A stretch of 64,000 nucleotides of DNA from NCBI GenBank assembly GCA_963922565.1, contig CAWUIQ010000002.1, forward strand, positions 74,418-138,417, read 5' to 3'. How positions within the stretch are numbered: the first letter of the stretch is position 1; each line of letters begins with the position of its first letter. Shown one piece after another: positions 51,085-60,009 of the stretch. The notes under the pieces are model-generated. The model was not told the origin of the DNA and made no database searches. It saw only the letters and a program-made list of their open reading frames with translations. The position numbers and the translations under genes are program-made. The stretch is from JBCBKL01 sp963922565 (GTDB lineage: Bacteria > Pseudomonadota > Alphaproteobacteria > Rhodobacterales > Rhodobacteraceae).

Positions 51085-53046
51085 CTAATCCTTGTTCATC
51101 CGGTTGTCGATCAGGTCATCGACCACGGACGGATCAGCGAGGGTGGAGGTATCACCAAGGGCACCGTAATCGTTCTCGGCGATTTTGCGGAGGATGCGGC
51201 GCATGATCTTGCCCGAACGGGTCTTGGGCAACCCCGGGGCCCATTGGATCAGATCGGGTGATGCGATCGGGCCAATCTCGGACCGGACCCAGGTGCGCAG
51301 TTCCTTGCGCAGTTCTTCAGTCGGTTCAGCGTCGTTCATCAGGGTGACATAGCAATAGATGCCCTGACCCTTGATCTTGTGCGGATAGCCGACAACGGCC
51401 GCCTCGGCGACGCTTGCATGGGCGACGAGGGCGCTTTCAACCTCAGCCGTGCCCATCCGGTGGCCCGAGACGTTGATGACGTCATCGACGCGGCCGGTGA
51501 TCCAGTAATCGCCATCCTCGTCCCGGCGGCAGCCGTCACCGGTGAAGTAGTAGCCCTTGTAGTCGGCAAAGTAGGTCTTTTCGAAACGTTCGTGATCGCC
51601 CCAGACCGTGCGCATCTGGCCGGGCCAGCTGTCCTTGATGCAAAGCACGCCCTCCACACCGTCGCCTTCGATCTCGACACCGCTGGTCGGGTCAAGCACG
51701 ACCGGCTGGATGCCGAAGAACGGCTTTTGCGCCGCACCCGGCTTCGTCGCATGGGCACCGGGCAGGGGGGTCATCAGGTGGCCGCCGGTTTCGGTTTGCC
51801 ACCACGTGTCGACGATGGGGCATTTCCCCTTGCCGACCACATCATTGTACCAGTTCCACGCCTCGGGGTTGATGGGCTCGCCCACGGTGCCGAGGATCTT
51901 GAGGCTTGAAAGGTCACACTTCTCGACGAACTCATTGCCCTGCCCCATGAGGGCGCGGATGGCCGTCGGTGCGGTATAGAACTGCGCCACATTGTGCTTT
52001 TCGCAGACCTGCCAGAACCGCGACGCATCGGGATAGGTCGGCACACCTTCAAACATCAGGGTCGTCCCGCCGTTGGCGAGCGGGCCGTATACGATATAGC
52101 TGTGGCCGGTGACCCAGCCCACATCCGCGGTACACCAATAAATGTCGCCATCGTGGTAGTCGAAGGTGATCTCGTGGGTCATCGCGGCATAGACGAGGTA
52201 ACCGCCCGTCGTGTGAACCACACCCTTGGGCTGACCGGTCGAGCCGGATGTGTAGAGGATGAACAGCGGATCCTCGGCGTTCATCTCTTCTGCCGGACAA
52301 TCGGCACCCACTTTTTCGATCTCTTCGTGCAGCCAGAAATCCAGCCCGTCGCGAAATGCGATCTGGCCACCGGTGCGGCGGACGATCAGGCATTTCACCT
52401 CGTCGAAATCGTTCAGAAGGGCCTGGTTCACATTGTCCTTCAGTTTGGTGACGCGGCCGCCGCGCGGCGCCTCGTCGGCTGTAATGACGAGCTTGGCGTC
52501 GCATCCATTGACACGAGCACCAAGCGCGTCGGGGGAGAAACCCGCGAAAACGATGGAATGAATGGCGCCGATCCGCGTGCAGGCCAGCATCGCATAGGCC
52601 GCCTCGGGGATCATCGGCAGATACAGCACCACCCGGTCACCCCTGCCGATGCCCAGGTTCTTGAGAACGTTGGCCATCTTGCAGACATTGGCGTGCAGCT
52701 CGGTATAGGTGATGTGCTGGGCCGGCTCGTTCGGATCGTCCGGTTCCCAGATGATGGCCGTCTGATCGCCCCGTGTGGCCAGATGCCGGTCGATGCAGTT
52801 GGCTGACACGTTCAGCGTGCCGTCCTCGAACCATTTGATCGAGACGTTGCCGAAATCGTAATTGACGTCCTTGACCTTGGTATAGGGCTTGATCCAGTCG
52901 ATGCGCTTGCCCTCTTCGCTCCAAAAAGCCTCCGGATCCGCGACCGAGGCCGCATACATCTCTTCGTATTTGGCGGCGTCCACATGCGCATTGGCCGACA
53001 ATTCGGCCGATGGCGGATAGGTGTGGGTCTGGACGGTGTCAGGCAT
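51085..53046 (-). CDS. acsA: Acetyl-CoA synthetase
   Basis: A 653-residue AMP-forming acetyl-CoA synthetase of standard length. ATG 53046 follows GGGAGGAG. Motifs: LYTSGSTGQPKGVVHTTGGY for the AMP loop near residue 265, DTWWQTETGGHLMTPLPGAH near 410, and the C-terminal PKTRSGKIMRRILRK with the catalytic lysine that is acetylation-regulated in the family. The following adk is only 4 bases away. Confidence 0.97.
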   Translation of the reverse strand: MPDTVQTHTYPPSAELSANAHVDAAKYEEMYAASVADPEAFWSEEGKRIDWIKPYTKVKDVNYDFGNVSIKWFEDGTLNVSANCIDRHLATRGDQTAIIWEPDDPNEPAQHITYTELHANVCKMANVLKNLGIGRGDRVVLYLPMIPEAAYAMLACTRIGAIHSIVFAGFSPDALGARVNGCDAKLVITADEAPRGGRVTKLKDNVNQALLNDFDEVKCLIVRRTGGQIAFRDGLDFWLHEEIEKVGADCPAEEMNAEDPLFILYTSGSTGQPKGVVHTTGGYLVYAAMTHEITFDYHDGDIYWCTADVGWVTGHSYIVYGPLANGGTTLMFEGVPTYPDASRFWQVCEKHNVAQFYTAPTAIRALMGQGNEFVEKCDLSSLKILGTVGEPINPEAWNWYNDVVGKGKCPIVDTWWQTETGGHLMTPLPGAHATKPGAAQKPFFGIQPVVLDPTSGVEIEGDGVEGVLCIKDSWPGQMRTVWGDHERFEKTYFADYKGYYFTGDGCRRDEDGDYWITGRVDDVINVSGHRMGTAEVESALVAHASVAEAAVVGYPHKIKGQGIYCYVTLMNDAEPTEELRKELRTWVRSEIGPIASPDLIQWAPGLPKTRSGKIMRRILRKIAENDYGALGDTSTLADPSVVDDLIDNRMNKD

Positions 53047-53506
53047 CTGAGGCTCCTCCCTCTGGCCAATGGTCTTCGTGCGGAGGCCGGGGGGCGTGCA
53101 TGCGCCGCCGTCTTGGTCCTCCTCCCTCGGGCGCAATAATACCGCAGCTTGAAAAGAAAGGAATAAGGCGCGGGAATATAAGGGTTTCGTTGTAAAGGGT
53201 TTTCCTTGGTGCCCGCAGTTTTGTGAATTTTGGGCCCGATCCAGTAAATTACACCGCGATTCCGCCCCTTTGAGTGTTAACGTCGCGCGGCCAGCGCGGC
53301 GCGCGCTCCGACCAAAGTCTCAGGGTTTGAATCCTGCGCTGCGGGTCGGGCGGTGTGACATTTTGTTTCGCGGCGGCTGGGGCGCAGGGCTGCGCGGGCA
53401 AAAAGGGAATCACTTTTGCGTATGCGCCGTTGCAGCCCCCATGCTGTGAACGAGGCGTCGTGAGTGGTAGGGTCGAGGCAGCACGGATGACAGAGGTGCC
53501 AAACGA
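53047..53506. other. 460-base intergenic region upstream of acsA and the metallopeptidase gene
   Basis: The region holds no supported gene. On the acsA side an AT-rich run (TTTACA and TATATT within about 30 bases, near 53180-53200) is a plausible promoter. Near 53285-53315 a GC-rich, self-complementary segment (GCGCGGCCAGCGCGGCGCGC) occurs. GAGGTG precedes the start at 53507. Confidence 0.4.
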
Positions 53507-54202
53507 ATGACGAAACCGGTGACGACGCTGGCCACCTTGATCTGGCTTGCCTTGTCTGTCTGCGCGCATGCTTTTACACCGACCGCAGCCTATGACGTGC
53601 GGCGGGTTCACGACTGGACGATCCTTGTCTCGCCCGGCTTCGCGGACGATCCCGAGGCTCTTGACGGCGCTCTGGCCGAACTCGACCGGCAGCTTGGCAA
53701 TATCGCCGACGCCGTGCCGGAACCCGCGCTCGGGCAAATCCGCCAAACCCGGATCTGGCTGGAATACAGCACCGGCAAGCCGCGCCGCGCCGTCTATCAC
53801 CGCTCAGCCGGGTGGCTGGAAAAGAACGGCTATAACCCGGCCAAGGCCAAGGGGATCGAGGTTGACCAGAACGTCGTGACCCGGCGGCGCACCGCCCCCT
53901 GGTCGATGATGCATGAACTGGCCCACGCCTATTACGACACGGTTCTTGGGCGGCAATCCGAGGCGCTGGACGGGGCCTATGCCGACGCGGTTGCGGCGGG
54001 GCTTTATGCGGACGTGATGCGAAATTCCGGACGGCGGCAGGAAGCCTATGCGATCCGCAACGTGTCGGAATTCTTTGCTGAGCATTCCGAAGCCTATTTC
54101 GGTGAAAACGATTTCGAACCCTTCGACCGCGACGAGCTGCGGGCCTTCGATCCGGCGGCCTTTGCCGCGGTCGAGGCGTTGTGGCTGCGGGGGGCGGAAT
54201 GA
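53507..54202 (+). CDS. Exported putative zinc metallopeptidase
   Basis: A 231-residue exported protein. A signal peptide (MTKPVTTLATLIWLALSVCA) precedes a single domain with the zinc-protease motif MMHELAHAYYD (HExxH) near residue 145 and a later NVSEFFAEHSEAYFGEND segment that could give the third ligand. The fold resembles that of anthrax-lethal-factor-like metallopeptidase domains. No substrate is known. The VOC gene follows after 27 bases. Confidence 0.75.
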   Translation: MTKPVTTLATLIWLALSVCAHAFTPTAAYDVRRVHDWTILVSPGFADDPEALDGALAELDRQLGNIADAVPEPALGQIRQTRIWLEYSTGKPRRAVYHRSAGWLEKNGYNPAKAKGIEVDQNVVTRRRTAPWSMMHELAHAYYDTVLGRQSEALDGAYADAVAAGLYADVMRNSGRRQEAYAIRNVSEFFAEHSEAYFGENDFEPFDRDELRAFDPAAFAAVEALWLRGAE

Positions 54203-54229
54203 TGAAGGTCACAGCCCACGAGGTCTAGG

Positions 54230-54574
54230 ATGAAACTGGCACAACCAACACCGGAACTGCCCGTGCGCGATCTGGAAACCGCCCGGACCTACTATCGCGA
54301 TCGGATGGGCTTTGACCTCGAATGGCTGAATACCGAGGGCCGTATCGGCGCGGTGTCGCATGGCCGCTGCGCCATCTTCTTTCGCGAAACCGATGCCGAG
54401 ATCCATCCCGCCACGTTCTGGATTTTTGTCGACGATGTCGACGCCGCCCATGCGGATCTGGCAGCCCGCGGGGCAGAGATCGTCAGCCCGCCCGAAAACA
54501 CGGCGTGGGGCCTGCGGCAGTTCACGGTGCGCGACCTCAACGGCAACCTCTTTCACTTCCACCACGATCTCTGA
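54230..54574 (+). CDS. VOC (glyoxalase/bleomycin-resistance) family protein
   Basis: A 114-residue single-domain protein with paired beta-alpha-beta-beta-beta units: the first half opens PTPELPVRDLETARTYYRDR, the second is TFWIFVDDVDAAHADLAARG and ends DLNGNLFHFHHDL. Members bind a metal and act as lyases, dioxygenases or antibiotic-binding proteins; nothing here fixes the reaction. Confidence 0.85.
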   Translation: MKLAQPTPELPVRDLETARTYYRDRMGFDLEWLNTEGRIGAVSHGRCAIFFRETDAEIHPATFWIFVDDVDAAHADLAARGAEIVSPPENTAWGLRQFTVRDLNGNLFHFHHDL

Positions 54575-54727
54575 TCGGCGGGGCTGAAGGTCTGAGATTG
54601 CGCAACGAGATGCCTGTCTAAATGGCCGTCTAAACCATTGTCCCAACATGACTTGGCAGCAGCCGTCCGCCACGCTAGCTTGGGCGCCAAGTGCGGGCCG
54701 AGACCCGCGCGTCAAGGGAGAGACATC

Positions 54728-55744
54728 ATGAACAAGATCACGCTGGGTGCCGTCAGCGGCGCTCTGACACTCGCCTTCGCGATGGAGGCAGCGGCGACGG
54801 AATGGAACGTATCGGTCTGGGGCAAGCGCCGGGCCTTTACCGAGCATGTCGAAAAGATTGCCGAGCTTGTCAGCGAAAAGACAGGCGGCGAATTCACCAT
54901 GAACGTCAGCTATGGCGGTCTGTCGAAGAACCGCGAAAACCTCGACGGGATCAGCATCGGCGCCTTCGAGATGGCGCAGTTCTGCGCGGGCTATCACCGC
55001 GACAAGAACCGGGTGATCACGGTGCTCGAGCTGCCCTTCCTGGGCGTGTCGAACCTGACCGAGGAAGTGGCCGTGTCGAACGCGGTCTACAGCCATCCCG
55101 CCGCCATCGAAGAGATGGCGCAGTGGAACGCCAAGCTGCTCATGACCTCGCCGATGCCGCAATACAATATTGTCGGCACGGGCGAGCCGCGCGATGAGCT
55201 TTCCGACTTCGAGGGTATGCGGGTCCGCGCGACGGGCGGTCTGGGCAAGGCGTTTGAAGCTGTCGGTGGTGTGCCCACATCCGTGACCGCGACCGAAGCC
55301 TACCAGGCGATGGAATCGGGTGTCGTTGACACCGTGGCCTTTGCCCAGCACGCGCATCTGTCCTTCGGCACGATCAACCAGGCCGATTGGTGGACGGCAA
55401 ACCTGAACCCCGGCACGGTGAACTGCCCGGTGGTTGTCAACATCGATGCCTATGAGAGCCTGAGCGACGAACACCGCGCGGCGCTTGACAGCTCGGTCGA
55501 CGAAGCCATCGCGCATTATCTCGACAATTACGCCGAACTGCTGGCCCGCTGGGACAGTGTTCTGGCCGAAAAGGGCGTTCAGAAGGTCGAGATCAGCGAT
55601 GACGTGATCGCCGAGTTCCGCGCCAAGGCAGCCGATCCGATCCGCGACGCGTGGATCAAGGACATGGAAGCGCAGGGCCTGCCGGGTCAGGAGCTTTATG
55701 ACCTCGTGGTCACGACGCTGGAACAGGCGCGGGCCAGCAACTAA
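54728..55744 (+). CDS. dctP: TRAP transporter substrate-binding protein DctP
   Basis: A 338-residue periplasmic binding protein of a DctPQM-type TRAP importer. ATG 54728 follows GGGAGA. A signal peptide (MNKITLGAVSGALTLAFAME) leads into ATEWNVSVWGKRRAFTEHVE, and FEGMRVRATGGLGKAFEAVG holds the conserved arginine that pairs with a substrate carboxylate. It is followed by the two membrane subunits. The ligand is probably a small organic acid but not fixed. Confidence 0.92.
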   Translation: MNKITLGAVSGALTLAFAMEAAATEWNVSVWGKRRAFTEHVEKIAELVSEKTGGEFTMNVSYGGLSKNRENLDGISIGAFEMAQFCAGYHRDKNRVITVLELPFLGVSNLTEEVAVSNAVYSHPAAIEEMAQWNAKLLMTSPMPQYNIVGTGEPRDELSDFEGMRVRATGGLGKAFEAVGGVPTSVTATEAYQAMESGVVDTVAFAQHAHLSFGTINQADWWTANLNPGTVNCPVVVNIDAYESLSDEHRAALDSSVDEAIAHYLDNYAELLARWDSVLAEKGVQKVEISDDVIAEFRAKAADPIRDAWIKDMEAQGLPGQELYDLVVTTLEQARASN

Positions 55745-55801
55745 GAACCCGGGCCGCGCCGCCGCAACGAGCAGGCGCGGCCCCACCATCAAGGGGCGGG
55801 T

Positions 55802-56431
55802 ATGGCAACCTCATCAGCCGTGCTGGAGGATTCCAGCCTTCTCAGCCGTCTTGACCGGGCGCTTTTGCCCGTCGAGCGGGTCATGGCCCTGATCAGCGGT
55901 CTGGCGATCTTTTCGCTCATGTTCCTTGCGGCCTATTCGGTGACGGGGCGCAAGTTCTTCAACAGCCCGCTCGCCGGCTATGTCGATTATATCGAAGCGG
56001 CGATGCCACTCATTGCCATCATGGGCATCTCGTTCGTGCAGCGGGACGGGACGCATATCCGGATGGATATTGTCGTCTCAGCGCTGAAAGGGCGCGCGCT
56101 GTGGCTTTTCGAGCTGATCTCGATCCTCTTGATCCTCGTTTTGATGATCGCCCTGATCTGGGGCGCGTGGTCGCATTTCGATCGCAGCTTTGATTGCACG
56201 CGGCCCCTTTGCAGCCGCGACAGCTCGATCGATATCGGCCTGCCCACATGGCCGTCAAAGCTGGTCGTGCCGATTGCCTTCGGCGTGCTGTGCCTGCGGT
56301 TGATGTTGCAGGCCTGGGGTTACGGGCGGGCCTTTGTCCTGGGGCTTGAGAGTCCGGTCGCCGTGCCGCTGGTGCAAAGCGTCGCCGAACAGGCCAAGGC
56401 CGAGGCCGAGCATCTGGAAGGGCACGATTGA
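55802..56431 (+). CDS. dctQ: TRAP transporter small permease DctQ
   Basis: A 209-residue membrane protein with four hydrophobic segments, matching the DctQ subunit. RKFFNSPLAGYVDYIEAAMP and FVQRDGTHIRMDIVVSAL are typical of the family. Its stop overlaps the DctM start by 1 base (TGATG). Confidence 0.92.
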   Translation: MATSSAVLEDSSLLSRLDRALLPVERVMALISGLAIFSLMFLAAYSVTGRKFFNSPLAGYVDYIEAAMPLIAIMGISFVQRDGTHIRMDIVVSALKGRALWLFELISILLILVLMIALIWGAWSHFDRSFDCTRPLCSRDSSIDIGLPTWPSKLVVPIAFGVLCLRLMLQAWGYGRAFVLGLESPVAVPLVQSVAEQAKAEAEHLEGHD

Positions 56432-57828
56432 TGGAGCCCATCGAGATCGGACTTTGGACGACCGGCGGATTGCTGGTGATGGTCGTTATGGGCATGCGCG
56501 TGGCCTTTGCCGCGGGGCTTGCCGGGTTCATTGGCCTCGTCTGGCTGCGCTGGAACCAGTTCGACTATGATTTCGAGCGGCTGTGGAAGGCCATCGAGAT
56601 CAGCGTCAAGATCGCGGGGCAGGTGCCCCATTCGAAGGTCAGTGCACAGGCCCTGTCGCTGATCCCGACTTTTATCCTGATCGGGTATCTGGCCTATTAC
56701 GCGAACCTGACCAAAGCGCTTTTCGAGGCGGCCAAGAAATGGATCGCGTGGGTGCCGGGGGGCTTGGCGGTCTCGACCGTGTTCGCGACAGCAGGGTTTG
56801 CGGCGGTCTCCGGGGCGTCGGTCGCGACGGCGGCTGTCTTTGCGCGGATCGCGATCCCGGAAATGCTCAAGATCGGATACAACAAGCAATTCGCGGCCGG
56901 TGTCGTGGCGGCGGGAGGCACGCTCGCATCGCTCATCCCGCCCTCGGCGATCCTCGTGATCTATGCCATCATCGTCGAACAGGATGTGGGCAAGCTGCTG
57001 CTGGCGGGCTTTATCCCCGGGGCATTCTCGGCCCTGATCTATGGCGGGCTCATCATCGGGATTGCCACGATTTTCAAGACGGTTGGCCCGCCGGTGGGCG
57101 GCTTTTCGTGGGGCGACCGCTTCTGGTCACTCTTGCCGGCGCTGCCGATCGTGGCAGTCGTCGTGATCATCATCTTCTTTGTCTACAACCCCTTTGGCGA
57201 GGCTTGGGGCACGCCGACCGAGGGCGGGGCCGTGGGTGCCTTCATCGTTTTCTGCATGGCGCTCATTCGGGGGATGCGCTGGTCAGAGCTGAAGGACGCG
57301 CTGATCGAGACGGCGAAGCTGACGGTGATGATTTTCACCATCATCTGGGGTGTGCTGATCTATGTGCGGTTTCTGGGCTTTGCCGAATTGCCCGCTGCCT
57401 TTGCCGACTGGATCACGTCGCTGACGGTTTCGCCGATGCTGATCCTCGTCTGCATTCTGCTGGCCTATGCGGTGCTGGGGATGTTCATGGATGCGATCGG
57501 GATGCTGCTCTTGACCCTACCGGTGGTCTATCCGGCGGTCATGGCGCTCAATGGCGGTGAGTTCGTCAGCGCCGAGGACAGCACGTTTGGCATGTCGGGC
57601 CCGATGTGCGCGATCTGGTTCGGGATATTGGTGGTGAAGATGGCCGAGTTCTGTCTAATCACGCCGCCCATCGGTTTGAACTGTTTCGTCGTGGCGGGTG
57701 TGCGGGACGAGCTGACCGTGCAGGACGTGTTCCGGGGTGTGACGCCGTTCTTCCTGGCCGATGCGGTGACGATCGCGCTTTTGGTGGCATTCCCGGCCAT
57801 CGTACTATGGCTGCCGTCGCTCGCCTGA
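56431..57828 (+). CDS. dctM: TRAP transporter large permease DctM
   Basis: A 465-residue channel subunit with about twelve membrane helices. AAVSGASVATAAVFARIAIP near residue 125 and VAAGGTLASLIPPSAILVIY near 160 are the conserved DctM regions, with the second-half equivalent GMFMDAIGMLLLTLPVVYPA near 350. It works with DctQ and the DctP upstream as a sodium-coupled importer. Confidence 0.94.
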   Translation: MEPIEIGLWTTGGLLVMVVMGMRVAFAAGLAGFIGLVWLRWNQFDYDFERLWKAIEISVKIAGQVPHSKVSAQALSLIPTFILIGYLAYYANLTKALFEAAKKWIAWVPGGLAVSTVFATAGFAAVSGASVATAAVFARIAIPEMLKIGYNKQFAAGVVAAGGTLASLIPPSAILVIYAIIVEQDVGKLLLAGFIPGAFSALIYGGLIIGIATIFKTVGPPVGGFSWGDRFWSLLPALPIVAVVVIIIFFVYNPFGEAWGTPTEGGAVGAFIVFCMALIRGMRWSELKDALIETAKLTVMIFTIIWGVLIYVRFLGFAELPAAFADWITSLTVSPMLILVCILLAYAVLGMFMDAIGMLLLTLPVVYPAVMALNGGEFVSAEDSTFGMSGPMCAIWFGILVVKMAEFCLITPPIGLNCFVVAGVRDELTVQDVFRGVTPFFLADAVTIALLVAFPAIVLWLPSLA

Positions 57829-57847
57829 CCGGCCCTGATCCGGCGGA

Positions 57848-57865
57848 GCGGGCCATGCGGCCCGC
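57848..57865. terminator. Stem-loop after dctM
   Basis: GCGGGCC-ATGC-GGCCCGC forms a perfect 7-base-pair stem 20 bases after the dctM stop. There is no U-run, so it is a likely transcript end or mRNA-stabilising hairpin rather than a canonical terminator. Confidence 0.5.
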
Positions 57866-58077
57866 ATTCGATGATTGATTGGCGCGTCGCTGCGGCCGCC
57901 TGTTTTGAGGTGGCTGATGTCATCCGCTTTTGGACAGGTCTTGGCATGCACCCGCCCGAAAAGTCGGCAATCTGGATCAAGCCGTGGGATCACGCACAAT
58001 GAAAGTGGGCCATCCGCGGCAAGGGTGATAGGTGTCGCCGAGCGATAGGTTGCCACGAACAGCAGGACCGAGATCAA

Positions 58078-58701
58078 ATGGACGCAACGCTGACGATTGC
58101 CTTTTTGACCACCACTTTCTTGTTCGTACTGGCCCCCGGACCCTCTGTCGCTTTTGCGACGGCGCAGGCGCTGCGGCATGGAACGCGCGGGGCGTGCGTG
58201 ACGGTGGCGGGGGACGCCCTTGGGACGGTCGTTCATATCACCATCGCAGCAAGCAGCCTGTCGGTTCTCATCGCTTTGTCGGACGTGGTGTTGCCACCGC
58301 TGCAGATCGCCGGCGGCGTTTACATTCTCTGTATGGCCTTTCAGTCCTTCCGCTCGCTTTGCAAGGGTACGACGCCGCGCTCGCGCGCCTCGGATAGCGC
58401 CACCTTCTGGGCCGGTTTCTTTGCCTGCGTATCAAATCCCAAAGCCATCGTTTTCTTCGTGGCCCTGTTTCCGGCCTTCATTTCGTCCGACCACAGCATT
58501 CTGGTGCAGAGCCTTGTTTACGGTGCGCTTTTTCTGATCATGGATGCGATATCGATCCTCGCCTACGCCCTGTTCACGATGCACACGGTTCGGCGAACCA
58601 CCTCGCGCTGGATCAACGCAGAGTTTCTGAGCGGTCTGGGGCTCTCTGGTGTCGGGGTTGCGATGATCGTCAAGGGATACCGGGCGCTTCCGCAGAACTA
58701 G
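58078..58701 (+). CDS. LysE/RhtB family amino-acid exporter
   Basis: A 207-residue inner-membrane exporter with about six hydrophobic segments. The conserved N-terminal APGPSVAFATAQALRHGTRG and the CVSNPKAIVFFVALFPAFIS stretch near residue 120 are hallmarks of RhtB-type homoserine/threonine exporters. The exported compound is unknown. Confidence 0.9.
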   Translation: MDATLTIAFLTTTFLFVLAPGPSVAFATAQALRHGTRGACVTVAGDALGTVVHITIAASSLSVLIALSDVVLPPLQIAGGVYILCMAFQSFRSLCKGTTPRSRASDSATFWAGFFACVSNPKAIVFFVALFPAFISSDHSILVQSLVYGALFLIMDAISILAYALFTMHTVRRTTSRWINAEFLSGLGLSGVGVAMIVKGYRALPQN

Positions 58702-58909
58702 GTATATCTGGCGTGCCGCTCTGGCTCACCAAAACAGAAACCCGTTTCTGACCCGCCTTTGCATGATCTTTGCCTGACAGAGGCTTTTTCTGCGTTCAAA
58801 TGAAATAGCCGTATCCCGCTTTGCGGGTCCCTCGGCGATTTCCTTTGACCTCAGCCCAAGCCTCCGTCTGTCTTTGATCAAGCGACGGCGGCTCCGAAAC
58901 AGAAAGGTT

Positions 58910-59860
58910 TCAGGCCGAGCAGGACGCCCCGCCAAGCACGCAGAACTTGGCGCAGTGCGGGTGGTTGAGTGCCACCGGTTTTTCGGCCTCCGCCAGGCTG
59001 TCGCCCAGTTCGAATTGCGGGTCATAGGGTAGGAGCGTACAGGCCACGACCGACGCGCGCGCGGCCCCTTTCCGTCTAACGACCATGCGCGAGCTTGAGC
59101 ACATCACGGCTTCGGGCGACTTGTTGAGAATCCCCCAGCAAGCGGTTGTAATCTCGGGCACTTCGACCTGCGCATCCATTTCGGGGAAAAGCACGGTTTC
59201 GCCCGGGTTGTCCGCATCAATGGCAAAGTCGTTGCGGGCGTAGAGGGCGGCGAACCCGGCCCGTGCCTGCGCTTCGTCTTCTTGCATGATGCTGCGGCCC
59301 GCGACGGCCATGCGGATCCCGTTGTCGCGCAGCCAGCCCATACCTTCGAGGGTTCGCTCAAAGCTGCCTGCACCCCGTTCCGCATCATGCAGCGCTGCCC
59401 TGTGGTGATCGAGGGACACGCGGACAGTCAGCTTGTCGCCAAACGCCTCATGCAAAGCGATCAGCCCGGTCTGCACCCGTGGCCGCATCATCGGCTGCAT
59501 CGCGTTGGTCAGGATCAGAACCTCGTAACCACGGTCAAGGGCCACGCGGGCCATGTCGATCATGGCGGGGTTCATGAAGGGCTCGCCCCCGGTAAACCCG
59601 ATCTCGGTTACACCCCAGCGGCGCTCGTCAAGCTGGTCGAGATAGTCGACGACGTCAGCGACGCCAAGATAGACGAGCCGATCATTCGTGGGTGAGCTTT
59701 CGATATAACAGTTCGTGCATTCGATGTTGCAGAGCGTGCCGGTGTTGAACCACAGTGTCTGCGGGTTGGTCAGTGCCACTTTTGCCCGGTCTTCGCCTTT
59801 GGCCGTCTTGTCGGGATCGATGAACTTGCCCTGATTGGCCGGTTGGGCGAGGTCTTTCAT
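58910..59860 (-). CDS. Radical SAM protein with C-terminal cysteine cluster
   Basis: A 316-residue radical SAM enzyme. ATG 59860 follows GGAG by 6 bases. The cluster motif is LCNIECTNCYIESSPTNDRL (Cx3Cx2C), GFTGGEPFMNP binds SAM, and several late cysteines (TTACWGILN, VMCSSSRM, VACTLLPYDP, CAKFCVLGGASC) suggest an auxiliary iron-sulfur cluster. The protein ends three residues after the last of these motifs. Substrate and product are unknown, and no biosynthetic partner lies beside it. Confidence 0.85.
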   Translation of the reverse strand: MKDLAQPANQGKFIDPDKTAKGEDRAKVALTNPQTLWFNTGTLCNIECTNCYIESSPTNDRLVYLGVADVVDYLDQLDERRWGVTEIGFTGGEPFMNPAMIDMARVALDRGYEVLILTNAMQPMMRPRVQTGLIALHEAFGDKLTVRVSLDHHRAALHDAERGAGSFERTLEGMGWLRDNGIRMAVAGRSIMQEDEAQARAGFAALYARNDFAIDADNPGETVLFPEMDAQVEVPEITTACWGILNKSPEAVMCSSSRMVVRRKGAARASVVACTLLPYDPQFELGDSLAEAEKPVALNHPHCAKFCVLGGASCSA

Positions 59861-60009
59861 GAGGGCTCCGTTGGTCTTGGTCTTCAAGGAGCACGCCTAG
59901 CGCGGCGGGGCCTTGGTGAAAAGAGGGGGGCCTGGCGCTGACGCCATTGTGATAGCCGCACCATCTGCTAATGGTAGCGCAAACGAAAGCCGGAAACCGG
60001 GGGACAATC

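Noticed and set aside
53321..53340. T-arm-like GGGTTTGAATCC suggesting a tRNA
   Set aside because: No acceptor, D-arm or anticodon arm can be built around it.
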